Of a DNA stretch of 64,000 bases, positions 56,682 through 64,000 are shown in pieces. The position numbers and the translations under genes are program-made. The stretch is from assembly GCA_913057435.1 (NCBI GenBank), contig CAJXNY010000004.1, positions 1 through 64,000 on the forward strand. The letters run 5' to 3'. Numbering within the stretch: position 1 is the first letter of the stretch; the number at the start of each line of letters is the position of its first letter. The notes under the pieces are model-generated. The model saw only the letters and a list, made by a program, of their open reading frames with translations. It had not been told where the DNA came from and searched no databases. The stretch is from an uncultured Oceanospirillaceae bacterium. Its GTDB lineage: Bacteria; Pseudomonadota; Gammaproteobacteria; Pseudomonadales; Balneatricaceae.

Positions 56682-58150
56682 ACCCCGGCCTCCAGTGCCT
56701 GCTGCGCTTCACTCAGATCGGAAAAGGCGAACCGTTCACCATGAATTTCCTGATAGGTTTCATGGCCCTTACCCGCAATCAGCACGATATCGCCAGCCCG
56801 AGCCTGAGCCACCGCCTGAGCAATAGCACTGCGTCGGTCCGCTTCGACCAGCCGAGGCTGATCAGCCGGAATACCTTCGAGCACCATTTCAATAATGCTA
56901 TCGGGGGTTTCCGAGCGTGGGTTATCGCTGGTCACAACCAGCAGGTCTGCCCAGCTGGCAGCAACAGTCCCCATCTGGGCGCGTTTACCATGGTCACGAT
57001 CGCCACCACAGCCAAACACACAGATCAGCTGACCCTGGCAATGGCTACGCAGCGCACTCAGCGCCTGCTGTAAAGCATCTGGTGTATGAGCATAATCGAT
57101 GACCACCATCGGTTGCTGACCACCACCCAGCCGCTGCATACGCCCAGCAACGGGTTTAACGGCATTCAAGCCGCGCTCTATCTCACTGGTATTTAGCTCC
57201 AGCAAACCCAGTGCCCCAGCCGATAGCATCAGGTTGGTCAGATTGAACCCACCCACCAGCGGGCTGTGCAGATTGACCGCCCCCCAGGGAGTCTTCAATA
57301 ATCCACTAATGCCCTGTTCGTTCAGCAACACCTGTTCAGCACGGATATCGGCGCGGGTTTCACCGGCAGAGATCAGTCTCATCTCACCGCCTGCAAGCTG
57401 GTTGTGCAGTTTCTGCCCAAAGGCATCATCGCACCAGATCGCACCGGCCGGCGCCTGGTAGTCGGTAAACAGCAATGATTTGGCTGCACCATACGCATCC
57501 AGGCTACCGTGGTAATCAAGATGATCCCGGCTGAGATTAGTAAACAGCACTACATCAAACTCCACCCCGGCTACCCGGCGCTGTTCCAGCGCATGGCTGG
57601 ATACCTCCATCACCACCACCTCGGCATCTTCTGCCCGCAGCTCAGCCAGCAATCGCTGTAAACCCACTGCATCTGGCGTGGTATGACTGCTTTCATGCAG
57701 CCTGCCAATAAATCCATTGCCCACCGTGCCAACAACAGCACTGCGGTGGCCTGCATGCTGTAACGCCTGTGCAACAAAATGACTGCAGGATGTCTTGCCG
57801 TTGGTGCCGGTAATGCCGACCACCCGCATCTCATGGCTTGGACAACCAAAGAAGCGAGCCGCTATCGGACCCAGCTGACCATTAAGGTCGGTAACTGGCA
57901 GCACCGGTATGGGCCACTGCTGCGCCTCATCAAATTCGCCTGCATCCAGTAAGGCCGCCACAGCACCGCACTGTGCAGCTGCGGCGATAAAATCTGCCCC
58001 TTTGTGCTGCAAACCACTGCGGGCCAGGAATAAATCACCCGGAGCGACTTCCCGACTGTCCTGCGCTACGCCATGAATTTCCAGTGTTGCCAGTGACGCA
58101 TTCTGCAGTCCCGGCAGTAAACCCTGTAATGTGCGTGATTCCCAGTTCAT
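56678..58150 (-). CDS. murE: UDP-MurNAc-tripeptide synthetase, meso-diaminopimelate type
   Basis: 490 residues. Adds the third residue of the stem peptide. ATP loop GITGTNGKTSCSHFV (about 112-126), EVSSHALEQRRV, FTNLSRDHLDYHGS, and VTSDNPRSETPDSI near residue 410. The DNPR sequence is the specificity motif for meso-diaminopimelate rather than lysine, telling the peptidoglycan type of this organism. Overlaps ftsI and murF by 4 bases. Confidence 0.97.
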   Translation of the reverse strand: MNWESRTLQGLLPGLQNASLATLEIHGVAQDSREVAPGDLFLARSGLQHKGADFIAAAAQCGAVAALLDAGEFDEAQQWPIPVLPVTDLNGQLGPIAARFFGCPSHEMRVVGITGTNGKTSCSHFVAQALQHAGHRSAVVGTVGNGFIGRLHESSHTTPDAVGLQRLLAELRAEDAEVVVMEVSSHALEQRRVAGVEFDVVLFTNLSRDHLDYHGSLDAYGAAKSLLFTDYQAPAGAIWCDDAFGQKLHNQLAGGEMRLISAGETRADIRAEQVLLNEQGISGLLKTPWGAVNLHSPLVGGFNLTNLMLSAGALGLLELNTSEIERGLNAVKPVAGRMQRLGGGQQPMVVIDYAHTPDALQQALSALRSHCQGQLICVFGCGGDRDHGKRAQMGTVAASWADLLVVTSDNPRSETPDSIIEMVLEGIPADQPRLVEADRRSAIAQAVAQARAGDIVLIAGKGHETYQEIHGERFAFSDLSEAQQALEAGV

Positions 58151-59901
58151 CCGCGTTTTTTCACCTGTTTTGTCTTATCAGGCCAGTTGTCCGGCGCAAC
58201 ATTTAATAAGCGCAATGCACCGGCAACGGAACGACTGAATACCGGTGCAGCCACTTCACCACCGTAGTATTCCTGGCCCTTAGGATTATCCACTACCACC
58301 ACTGTTACCAGCCGTGGATTACTGATCGGCGCGATACCTGCAAACACTGACATATACTGATCGGCCAGGTAACCACTGCTACCGACTTTATGGGTAGTAC
58401 CCGTTTTCCCACCGACTCGATAGCCGGGTACTGCAGCGCGCGTTCCGGTACCCCCCTTCTGAGTCACGGTTTCCATCATTTCCAACACCGAATCAGCGAC
58501 ATCCTCTGGCATCACTCGAATCGGATTGTCTTTTGCCACCCCCAGAATCATTGATACCGGAGGCAAAATACCGCCATTGGCCAATGGCAGGTAACTCTGC
58601 GCCAGCTGCAGGGCGGTCACAGACAAGCCATAGCCGTACGACATCGTGGCACGCTCCACCACTTGCTTCTCTTTTACATAGGGTAACTGACCACTTCGCT
58701 CACCCGGAAACCCGGTACCAGTGTCGCGCCCCAGACCAACGTTGTAGAACATATTACGAACGCTGCCTTCATCCAGGCTTAACGCCAGCTTGGATACACC
58801 CACATTACTGGACTTTCGAATAATGCCGGTCAGATCCAGCACTTTGTAGTTACGGTGATCACGGATCGTGCGGCCTTTAATCCGGATATACCCCGGCGAC
58901 ACATCCACTTCACTGCTTACCGTATACTTTCCGCTCATCAACGCCGCCGATACTGTGAGTGGCTTCATCGTGGAACCCGGTTCAAAAATATCAGTCACCG
59001 CACGATTACGTAACGCGGCTGAACGGCGCTGCTTTGGATCGTTCGGGTTATAGGCAGGTTGATTGACCATGGCCAGGATCTCACCATTTTTTGCATCCAG
59101 CATCACCAGTGAACCGCCGTCCGCCCGGTGCGCCTTCACCGCCGCTTTAAGCTCACGGTAGGCCATATACTGCAATCTCAGGTCAACCGTCAGTTTCAAC
59201 GCCTCACCATGCCTTGCCTGCGCCAGTGAACGAATATGCTTGACGGTCCGGCCTAACCGGTCACGAAGCACCAGCTCCTGGCCTGGCTCTGCCGCCAGCC
59301 AGTCTTCATAGGCCAGCTCGATCCCCTCAGCCCCTTCGCCATCCAGGTTGGTAAAGCCTACCAGGTGGCTGGCCACCTCTGCTGCCGGGTAATAACGCTT
59401 ATATTCACGATCGACCTGCACGCCGGGAATATTCAGCTGGCGAATACGCTCTGCCATCTCTGGAGAGACCTGACGTTTAAGGTAGAGAAAGCGCCGTTTA
59501 CGCTTGGACAGGTTCTTGATCATCTCTGCACGATCAAGCTTAAGATAGCTGGCAAGCTTACCCAGAGACGGATGCTGAAGGTCAGCATTTTTCGGATCAG
59601 CCCAGACCGTAGCCACCGGCGCACTCACCGCCAGCGGGTCACCCCGCCGATCAAGTACCAGCCCTCGATGCGCAGGCAGCTGGGTGGTGCGAATACTGCG
59701 CGCATCGCCCTGATCCTGTAAAAAGACATGATCCTGTACGTTCAGGCTGAACATTTTGGCCGCAATCGCCAGTGCCATCAGCAATAATGCGCCCAGTACA
59801 AACCAGAGCCGCCAGCTGCTACTTTCCTGAATTCCATCGGAGGTTGCGGTCTGTGCATGATGACCAGCCGCACTTACTTGCTCAGTTGCCACGTCGCACA
59901 A
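58147..59901 (-). CDS. ftsI: Septal transpeptidase FtsI (PBP3)
   Basis: 584 residues. A class B penicillin-binding protein. Cytoplasmic N-terminus of about 30 residues, one membrane helix (WFVLGALLLMALAIAAKMF), a pedestal domain with AHRGLVLDRRGDPLAVSAPVATVWADP, then the transpeptidase domain. Its active-site Ser is in EPGSTMKPLTV, the second motif in KSSNVGVSK and the third in GGKTGTTHKVG. It works with FtsW. It overlaps ftsL by 20 bases. Confidence 0.97.
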   Translation of the reverse strand: MCDVATEQVSAAGHHAQTATSDGIQESSSWRLWFVLGALLLMALAIAAKMFSLNVQDHVFLQDQGDARSIRTTQLPAHRGLVLDRRGDPLAVSAPVATVWADPKNADLQHPSLGKLASYLKLDRAEMIKNLSKRKRRFLYLKRQVSPEMAERIRQLNIPGVQVDREYKRYYPAAEVASHLVGFTNLDGEGAEGIELAYEDWLAAEPGQELVLRDRLGRTVKHIRSLAQARHGEALKLTVDLRLQYMAYRELKAAVKAHRADGGSLVMLDAKNGEILAMVNQPAYNPNDPKQRRSAALRNRAVTDIFEPGSTMKPLTVSAALMSGKYTVSSEVDVSPGYIRIKGRTIRDHRNYKVLDLTGIIRKSSNVGVSKLALSLDEGSVRNMFYNVGLGRDTGTGFPGERSGQLPYVKEKQVVERATMSYGYGLSVTALQLAQSYLPLANGGILPPVSMILGVAKDNPIRVMPEDVADSVLEMMETVTQKGGTGTRAAVPGYRVGGKTGTTHKVGSSGYLADQYMSVFAGIAPISNPRLVTVVVVDNPKGQEYYGGEVAAPVFSRSVAGALRLLNVAPDNWPDKTKQVKKRG

Positions 59902-60490
59902 TCTCTATCTGCTCAGGGTCAGGTACCAGCATATCCAGCTTGCGGATCGCCTGTACTTCCACCCGGTTATTTGCCGCCCAGGCACTCTGCTCTAATAACA
60001 GCTGACCCCACTCAACTTGCAGATCATCTCGCTGCTGTATCAGGCTCTGGTGTTCATGAAACAGCTGTCGGTATTCATAAGCCGCAAAAATCACCGCCAC
60101 TGCGGATAACACCACGACTAACACCAGGGTCGATAACAATGCAAACGGCTTCACCAGCGTCGCACTGGCTACCATTTCAACCCGCTCAGTCACCACCACA
60201 GCTGGAATCGGCCGATTAACAACGGTCGCCTTTTTCGCTGCCACTTCAGTAGCCACTTCAACCGCTGCGGTTTTAGCCGTGGCTTTAGCTTTAGGCACAT
60301 AAGGCCCTTTTGCCGGGGTCGCGCCGTTTTTCCTGACAGACGCCCCCTCATCTGACAATAAGGGCTCTCTTGCCTTTTTCTTCAACAAAGCCGTCAGTGA
60401 CAGGCCTGACAGCCGCTGACGCGCCTGACCAGAAGCTCGGGTTAATTGCTGCTGCCAGCGGGCAAGCTGTACTTTAAACGAGGGCTGCAT
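59882..60490 (-). CDS. ftsL: Cell division protein FtsL with long cytoplasmic extension
   Basis: 202 residues, about twice the usual 90-120. The last 95 residues are a normal FtsL: membrane helix FALLSTLVLVVVLSAVAVIFAA (about 116-137) and a periplasmic leucine-zipper-like coiled coil (QLFHEHQSLIQQRDDLQVEWGQLLLEQSAW). The first 105 residues are a basic, Ala/Lys/Val-rich cytoplasmic region, probably largely disordered. The full-length start is favoured because its ATG overlaps the rsmH stop (TGATG), as for other genes in the cluster. An internal start at Met106 would give an ordinary-sized protein and cannot be excluded. Confidence 0.88.
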   Translation of the reverse strand: MQPSFKVQLARWQQQLTRASGQARQRLSGLSLTALLKKKAREPLLSDEGASVRKNGATPAKGPYVPKAKATAKTAAVEVATEVAAKKATVVNRPIPAVVVTERVEMVASATLVKPFALLSTLVLVVVLSAVAVIFAAYEYRQLFHEHQSLIQQRDDLQVEWGQLLLEQSAWAANNRVEVQAIRKLDMLVPDPEQIEIVRRGN

Positions 60491-61428
60491 CAGGCGATCT
60501 TGGTAGCAATCCGCATCACAGCACTGCGTGCACGCGGATTCTCATTCAGCTCCGCATCACTGGCCTTCACCATTTTCCCTACCGCTTTCAAGCGCTGGCA
60601 CAATTGATCCTGAGTAAAGGGAAGGCCCGCCGGCAGATGCTCGTCACCCTTCACATGTTTACGCACAAAACGCTTCACTATGCGATCCTCCAGCGAGTGG
60701 AAACTGATCACAACCAGCCGCCCACCAACCGCCAGCATTTCCAGCGCCTGATCCAGTACGGCTTCTACATCTTCCAGCTCACGGTTGATATGGATGCGAA
60801 TCCCCTGGAACGCCCGTGTCGCAGGATGCTTACCTTTCTCCCAGCTTTTATTCGCTTCACTGACAATTTCAGCAAGGTGCGCTGTGGTGGTAATCGGATT
60901 TTTTTCCCGCTCGGTGACAATGGCACGTGCCATACGACGGCCATGACGCTCTTCACCATAGGTGTAAAGTACATCAGCGATTTCCTTCTCACCGGCCCGG
61001 GCAAGCCAGTCAGCTGCACTTTCGCCGCTGGTAATGTCCATCCGCATATCGAGCGGGCCATCGTTGTTGAAACTGAACCCTCGGCTCGGGTCGTCCAGCT
61101 GAGGGGAGGAAACACCCAGATCCAGCAGCACGCCATCGACCTTACCCTGTAAGCCACGCGCTTCGACAAACTGCTGCAACTGCGCAAAGGAACCATGTTC
61201 AATCGAAAAACGTGGTTCATCGGCAAAGCGTTCGGCCGCATGGGTAATCGCTTGAGGATCTTTATCTATCCCCATTAACTGCCCCTGCTCAGATAGCTGA
61301 TCCAGTACCAGGGCACTATGACCACCACGACCAAAGGTCCCATCGATATAAAACCCGTCCGGATTCTGTACCAGCGCCTGCACTGCTTCATCCAGCAGTA
61401 CGGTAATATGCTTGAATTCCTGACTCAT
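60490..61428 (-). CDS. rsmH: 16S rRNA (cytosine(1402)-N4)-methyltransferase
   Basis: 312 residues. RsmH (MraW) methylates C1402 in the ribosomal P site. [13 protein letters not shown] (7-19), [19 protein letters not shown] (SAM-binding motif I, about 27-45), [51 protein letters not shown] and [15 protein letters not shown] are all intact. It lies directly behind mraZ, and its stop overlaps the ftsL start. Confidence 0.97.
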   Translation of the reverse strand: MSQEFKHITVLLDEAVQALVQNPDGFYIDGTFGRGGHSALVLDQLSEQGQLMGIDKDPQAITHAAERFADEPRFSIEHGSFAQLQQFVEARGLQGKVDGVLLDLGVSSPQLDDPSRGFSFNNDGPLDMRMDITSGESAADWLARAGEKEIADVLYTYGEERHGRRMARAIVTEREKNPITTTAHLAEIVSEANKSWEKGKHPATRAFQGIRIHINRELEDVEAVLDQALEMLAVGGRLVVISFHSLEDRIVKRFVRKHVKGDEHLPAGLPFTQDQLCQRLKAVGKMVKASDAELNENPRARSAVMRIATKIA

Positions 61429-61446
61429 CCGCCGCGTTATCTCCGA

Positions 61447-61905
61447 TCAGAGCGAAAGTATTTGCATCTCGTCGGGCAGCGCCATGCCGCCATCAACGTC
61501 TTTCAGATATTGGTCCCGCATACGCAACCAACCGGTTTCACTCCAGATCTCGAACTTGCGTCCCTGACCCAGCAAAACAATTTTCTTATCCAGTTCGGCA
61601 TATTCACGCAGCGGCGCTGGCAATAGCAGCCTGCCACTGGCATCCAGATCCAGATCCGTCGCATGACCGATCAATAACCGCTGAATACGCCGTGCCGCCG
61701 GGTTAAAGCTTGGCAGCGCCTCAATCCTGGCCTGTATCAGTTCCCACTCGGGCTGTGGGTACAGTAAAAGGCAGCGGGTTTCGGTATCAATCGTCGCCAC
61801 CAAATGCCCGCCACAGCAATCGCCAATTCGTTCGCGATAGCGTGCCGGAATGGCCATGCGACCTTTGGCATCAAGATTAATCGGATTCATTCCCCGGAAC
61901 ATCAT
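61447..61905 (-). CDS. mraZ: Transcriptional regulator MraZ
   Basis: 152 residues, two AbrB-like halves: MFRGMNPINLDAKGRMAIPARYRERI (2-27) and IGHATDLDLDASGRLLLPAPLREYAEL (about 75-101), each with the conserved DxxGR core. MraZ forms a ring that binds TGGG repeats in front of its own gene and represses the dcw cluster. Those repeats are present just upstream (see the operator entry). Confidence 0.97.
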   Translation of the reverse strand: MMFRGMNPINLDAKGRMAIPARYRERIGDCCGGHLVATIDTETRCLLLYPQPEWELIQARIEALPSFNPAARRIQRLLIGHATDLDLDASGRLLLPAPLREYAELDKKIVLLGQGRKFEIWSETGWLRMRDQYLKDVDGGMALPDEMQILSL

Positions 61906-61930
61906 CGCTCCACTTTAAACCCTTAAAAAG

Positions 61931-61956
61931 CCCACATTTACCCACATTTACCCACA
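61931..61956 (-). promoter_or_regulatory. MraZ operator: three TGTGGG boxes
   Basis: On the mraZ strand, TGTGGG occurs three times with an exact 10-base period (complement CCCACA at 61931, 61941 and 61951), separated by TAAA. It lies 25-50 bases before the mraZ start. This is the known arrangement of MraZ binding sites and implies autoregulation of the dcw cluster. Confidence 0.9.
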
Positions 61957-62314
61957 GCGACACACTATAGAAATTAAGCTATAGCAATGCAAGGCAGCAA
62001 CATGCCTGCAAGCAGCGAAAATCAGTGATCATCGACAAAATCGCACCGAACTATAAAGCACAGCGGCTACCACAGCGCAGACATAATAAAGCCTGACCAA
62101 CCCGGCGGGCAGCCATACAATCCATGCAGAAACCTGAGGGGGATAAAAAAGGACGAAGGGATACTGCGGACTAACGCCTTACCGACAGGGCCAACCACCT
62201 GAAATCAGCGGCGCATTCTGGCTTTTTTAATCACCAGGTTCAAGTGCACCAGATCAGTTAAACCCAGAAAAACAAACATCTGTTTTAATTACGTAAGCAA
62301 TCAGACTCTATACG
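61957..62314. other. Intergenic region between the dcw promoter and rnpB
   Basis: No gene recognised. It must hold the dcw promoter. GTGTGTCGCTG and A+T-rich tracts precede the TGGG boxes on the minus strand, but I cannot fix the -35 and -10 boxes. Confidence 0.4.
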
Positions 62315-62350
62315 AAAAAACCCCGACAGACGGCTAAGCCTGTCGGGGTT
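62315..62350 (-). terminator. Intrinsic terminator of rnpB
   Basis: Perfect 9-bp stem CCCCGACAG/CTGTCGGGG with a run of six T on the rnpB reading strand. Confidence 0.92.
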
Positions 62351-62360
62351 CTTAAATATG

Positions 62361-62722
<362 letters not shown>

Positions 62723-62799
62723 GAAGAGTACCAGTTTCAGCCCTGTTGGCAAGCACTACGACTAAATATTTAATTATTATAGCCTTTCAGACAGGTCTC

Positions 62800-63642
62800 T
62801 CAGTCTTTTTTACGCTCCAGCGCCGCCTGATACAGCGGTTTTTTCTTCAACCCGGTAATCTGCGCTGCCAGCGCTGAAGCCTGTTTAACTGACAACTCAG
62901 TCAACAGCACATCCAGCACTCGCAACGCCTCATCGTCCAGCTCACGCGCTTCCTGTACGGGTGCGCCCTCCACCATAATCACAAATTCACCACGCTGCTG
63001 ATTGGCGTCCGCTGCCATCCAGTCGCGCAACTCACTCAGCGGAGCACTATGAATGGTTTCAAAGGCTTTGGTCAGCTCCCGCGCCATCGCCGCCTGACGA
63101 TCCGCCCCGAACACTTCAATCATATCGTCGATCGACGCCAGGATACGGTGTGGAGACTCATAAAATGCCATGGTATGCGGCAATCCAGCCCGTTCGCTGT
63201 AAAACTGCTTACGCCCTGATGACTTATGCGGTGGAAAACCTTCAAAGGAAAACCGGTGGCTCGGCAACCCTGACGCACAGAGCGCCGTGACAAACGCGAC
63301 ACACCCCGGCACCGGCACAACTTTAAAGCCAGCCTCACGTACCGCCCGTACCAGCACAAAGCCCGGGTCAGAAATAACCGGCGTTCCGGCATCAGAGATC
63401 AGCGCAACACTTTCCCCCTGTTGCAGGTGCTGTAGAATACGCTCTACGCGATGTGCTTCGTTGTGCTCATGCACCGAAATCATTGGCGTTTTAATATTGA
63501 AGTGCGCCATCAGGCGAGCACTGTGGCGGGTATCTTCGGCAGCTATAACCTGAACCTTGTTCAGCATGTCGATCGCCCGTGGTGTGAAGTCCTGCAGGTT
63601 ACCAATCGGGGTGGCCACAATGTAAAGCGCGCTTTCTGGCAT
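62800..63642 (-). CDS. rsmI: 16S rRNA (cytidine(1402)-2'-O)-methyltransferase
   Basis: 280 residues from the ATG at 63642, which has GAGG 9 bases upstream; an ATG three codons earlier sits directly on that GAGG. RsmI methylates the ribose of C1402, the same nucleotide modified by RsmH. ALYIVATPIGNLQDFTPRAI (5-24), AEDTRHSARLMAHF, SDAGTPVISDPGFVLV, VPVPGCVAFVTALCASGLP and FEGFPPHKSSGR show the tetrapyrrole-methylase fold. It is divergent from lpoA, as in many gammaproteobacteria. Confidence 0.96.
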   Translation of the reverse strand: MPESALYIVATPIGNLQDFTPRAIDMLNKVQVIAAEDTRHSARLMAHFNIKTPMISVHEHNEAHRVERILQHLQQGESVALISDAGTPVISDPGFVLVRAVREAGFKVVPVPGCVAFVTALCASGLPSHRFSFEGFPPHKSSGRKQFYSERAGLPHTMAFYESPHRILASIDDMIEVFGADRQAAMARELTKAFETIHSAPLSELRDWMAADANQQRGEFVIMVEGAPVQEARELDDEALRVLDVLLTELSVKQASALAAQITGLKKKPLYQAALERKKD

Positions 63643-63676
63643 TATTTTCATCCTCAGTGTAGAGGCGAGAGAGTAT

Positions 63677-64000
63677 ATGATGATTCGCAGGCACCTGTCT
63701 CTGACTGCTGTAGCCCTGACCCTGGGCCTTGCTGGCTGTACCGGCAACCAGACCGTCACCCCTCCAGCCAACCCGTCAACACTGAACAACCCCGCCAACG
63801 GCATGGCTCAGGTTGAACGCTTACTGGACGAAGCTGGCCGCGCCGCGCCTATCCGCGCCGCCCGCCTCAAAGCCGATGCCGCCCGTACTCTGATCAGCAT
63901 GGACCGCAAACAGGACGCGTCACGCGTACTCAGCCAGATTAATACCACCCTGCTCCCACCCGGACTGGCATTTGAAATCACCGCCATGCAGGCTCAGGAC
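63677..64000 (+). CDS. lpoA: Penicillin-binding protein activator LpoA (5' part)
   Basis: The first 108 codons; the gene runs off the end of the window. The N-terminus is a lipoprotein signal with lipobox (LTLGLAGC, lipidated Cys near residue 21), then a Pro/Thr/Asn-rich linker and a helical TPR-like start (QVERLLDEAGRAAPIRAARLKADAARTLI). In E. coli LpoA is the outer-membrane lipoprotein that activates PBP1A, and its gene is divergent from rsmI, exactly as here. Two consecutive ATG codons; either can start. Confidence 0.85.
   Translation, partial: MMIRRHLSLTAVALTLGLAGCTGNQTVTPPANPSTLNNPANGMAQVERLLDEAGRAAPIRAARLKADAARTLISMDRKQDASRVLSQINTTLLPPGLAFEITAMQAQD

Overview
This looks like a chromosomal window from a marine-type gammaproteobacterium (Oceanospirillales-like is my inference). 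The main evidence is the right half. It carries a complete, collinear division/cell-wall (dcw) cluster on the minus strand in the order mraZ-rsmH-ftsL-ftsI-murE-murF-mraY-murD-ftsW-murG-murC-ddl-ftsQ-ftsA-ftsZ-lpxC, followed by secA, argJ and a MutT/ThiE fusion gene. It is flanked by rnpB, rsmI and lpoA on one side and by pilD-coaE-yacG, nadC and ampD on the other. The DNPR motif of MurE indicates meso-diaminopimelate peptidoglycan. There are no rRNA genes, tRNAs, CRISPR arrays or complete insertion sequences.

The left 10 kb is accessory DNA. After a LysR regulator, a secreted orphan protein, an aminotransferase remnant, a YiiM-like MOSC protein and a CsrA-like protein with an extra domain, the DNA becomes visibly A+T-rich (about 4.5-9.0 kb). 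This stretch has the architecture of an integron cassette array without a visible integrase. Four same-strand genes (a frameshifted MltR-like gene, a DUF2971 protein, a Ser/Thr protein kinase with an orphan C-terminal domain, and an unknown protein) are separated by three palindromic attC-like sites. The array is the most interesting part of the window and its cargo resembles phage-defence cargo. It is followed by a mazEF pair with a broken toxin gene and by a SelO pseudokinase gene bracketed by two copies of a 50-nt repeat.

From 12 to 35 kb lie metabolic and regulatory genes: a LysE exporter, a YafY-type regulator, RidA, a GlxA regulator divergent from an isochorismatase-like hydrolase, rsmE, a Rieske oxygenase divergent from a TetR regulator across a palindromic operator, a DUF1800/DUF1501 secreted pair, and an iron(III) ABC transporter (fbpA-fbpB behind a Fur-box-like promoter, with the ATPase gene 6.3 kb away). 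Between fbpB and the ATPase gene sits an amino-acid ABC transport plus gamma-glutamyl-hydrolase cluster with its own LysR regulator. This island is flanked by two directly repeated copies of the 3' end of the ATPase gene, which looks like an insertion scar.

The dcw genes overlap or abut almost throughout, and the promoter-proximal mraZ is preceded by three 10-bp-spaced TGGG boxes (the MraZ operator). The secA leader can fold into several hairpins closed by an 11-bp long-range stem and may be a cis-acting RNA regulator. The window ends inside lpoA.
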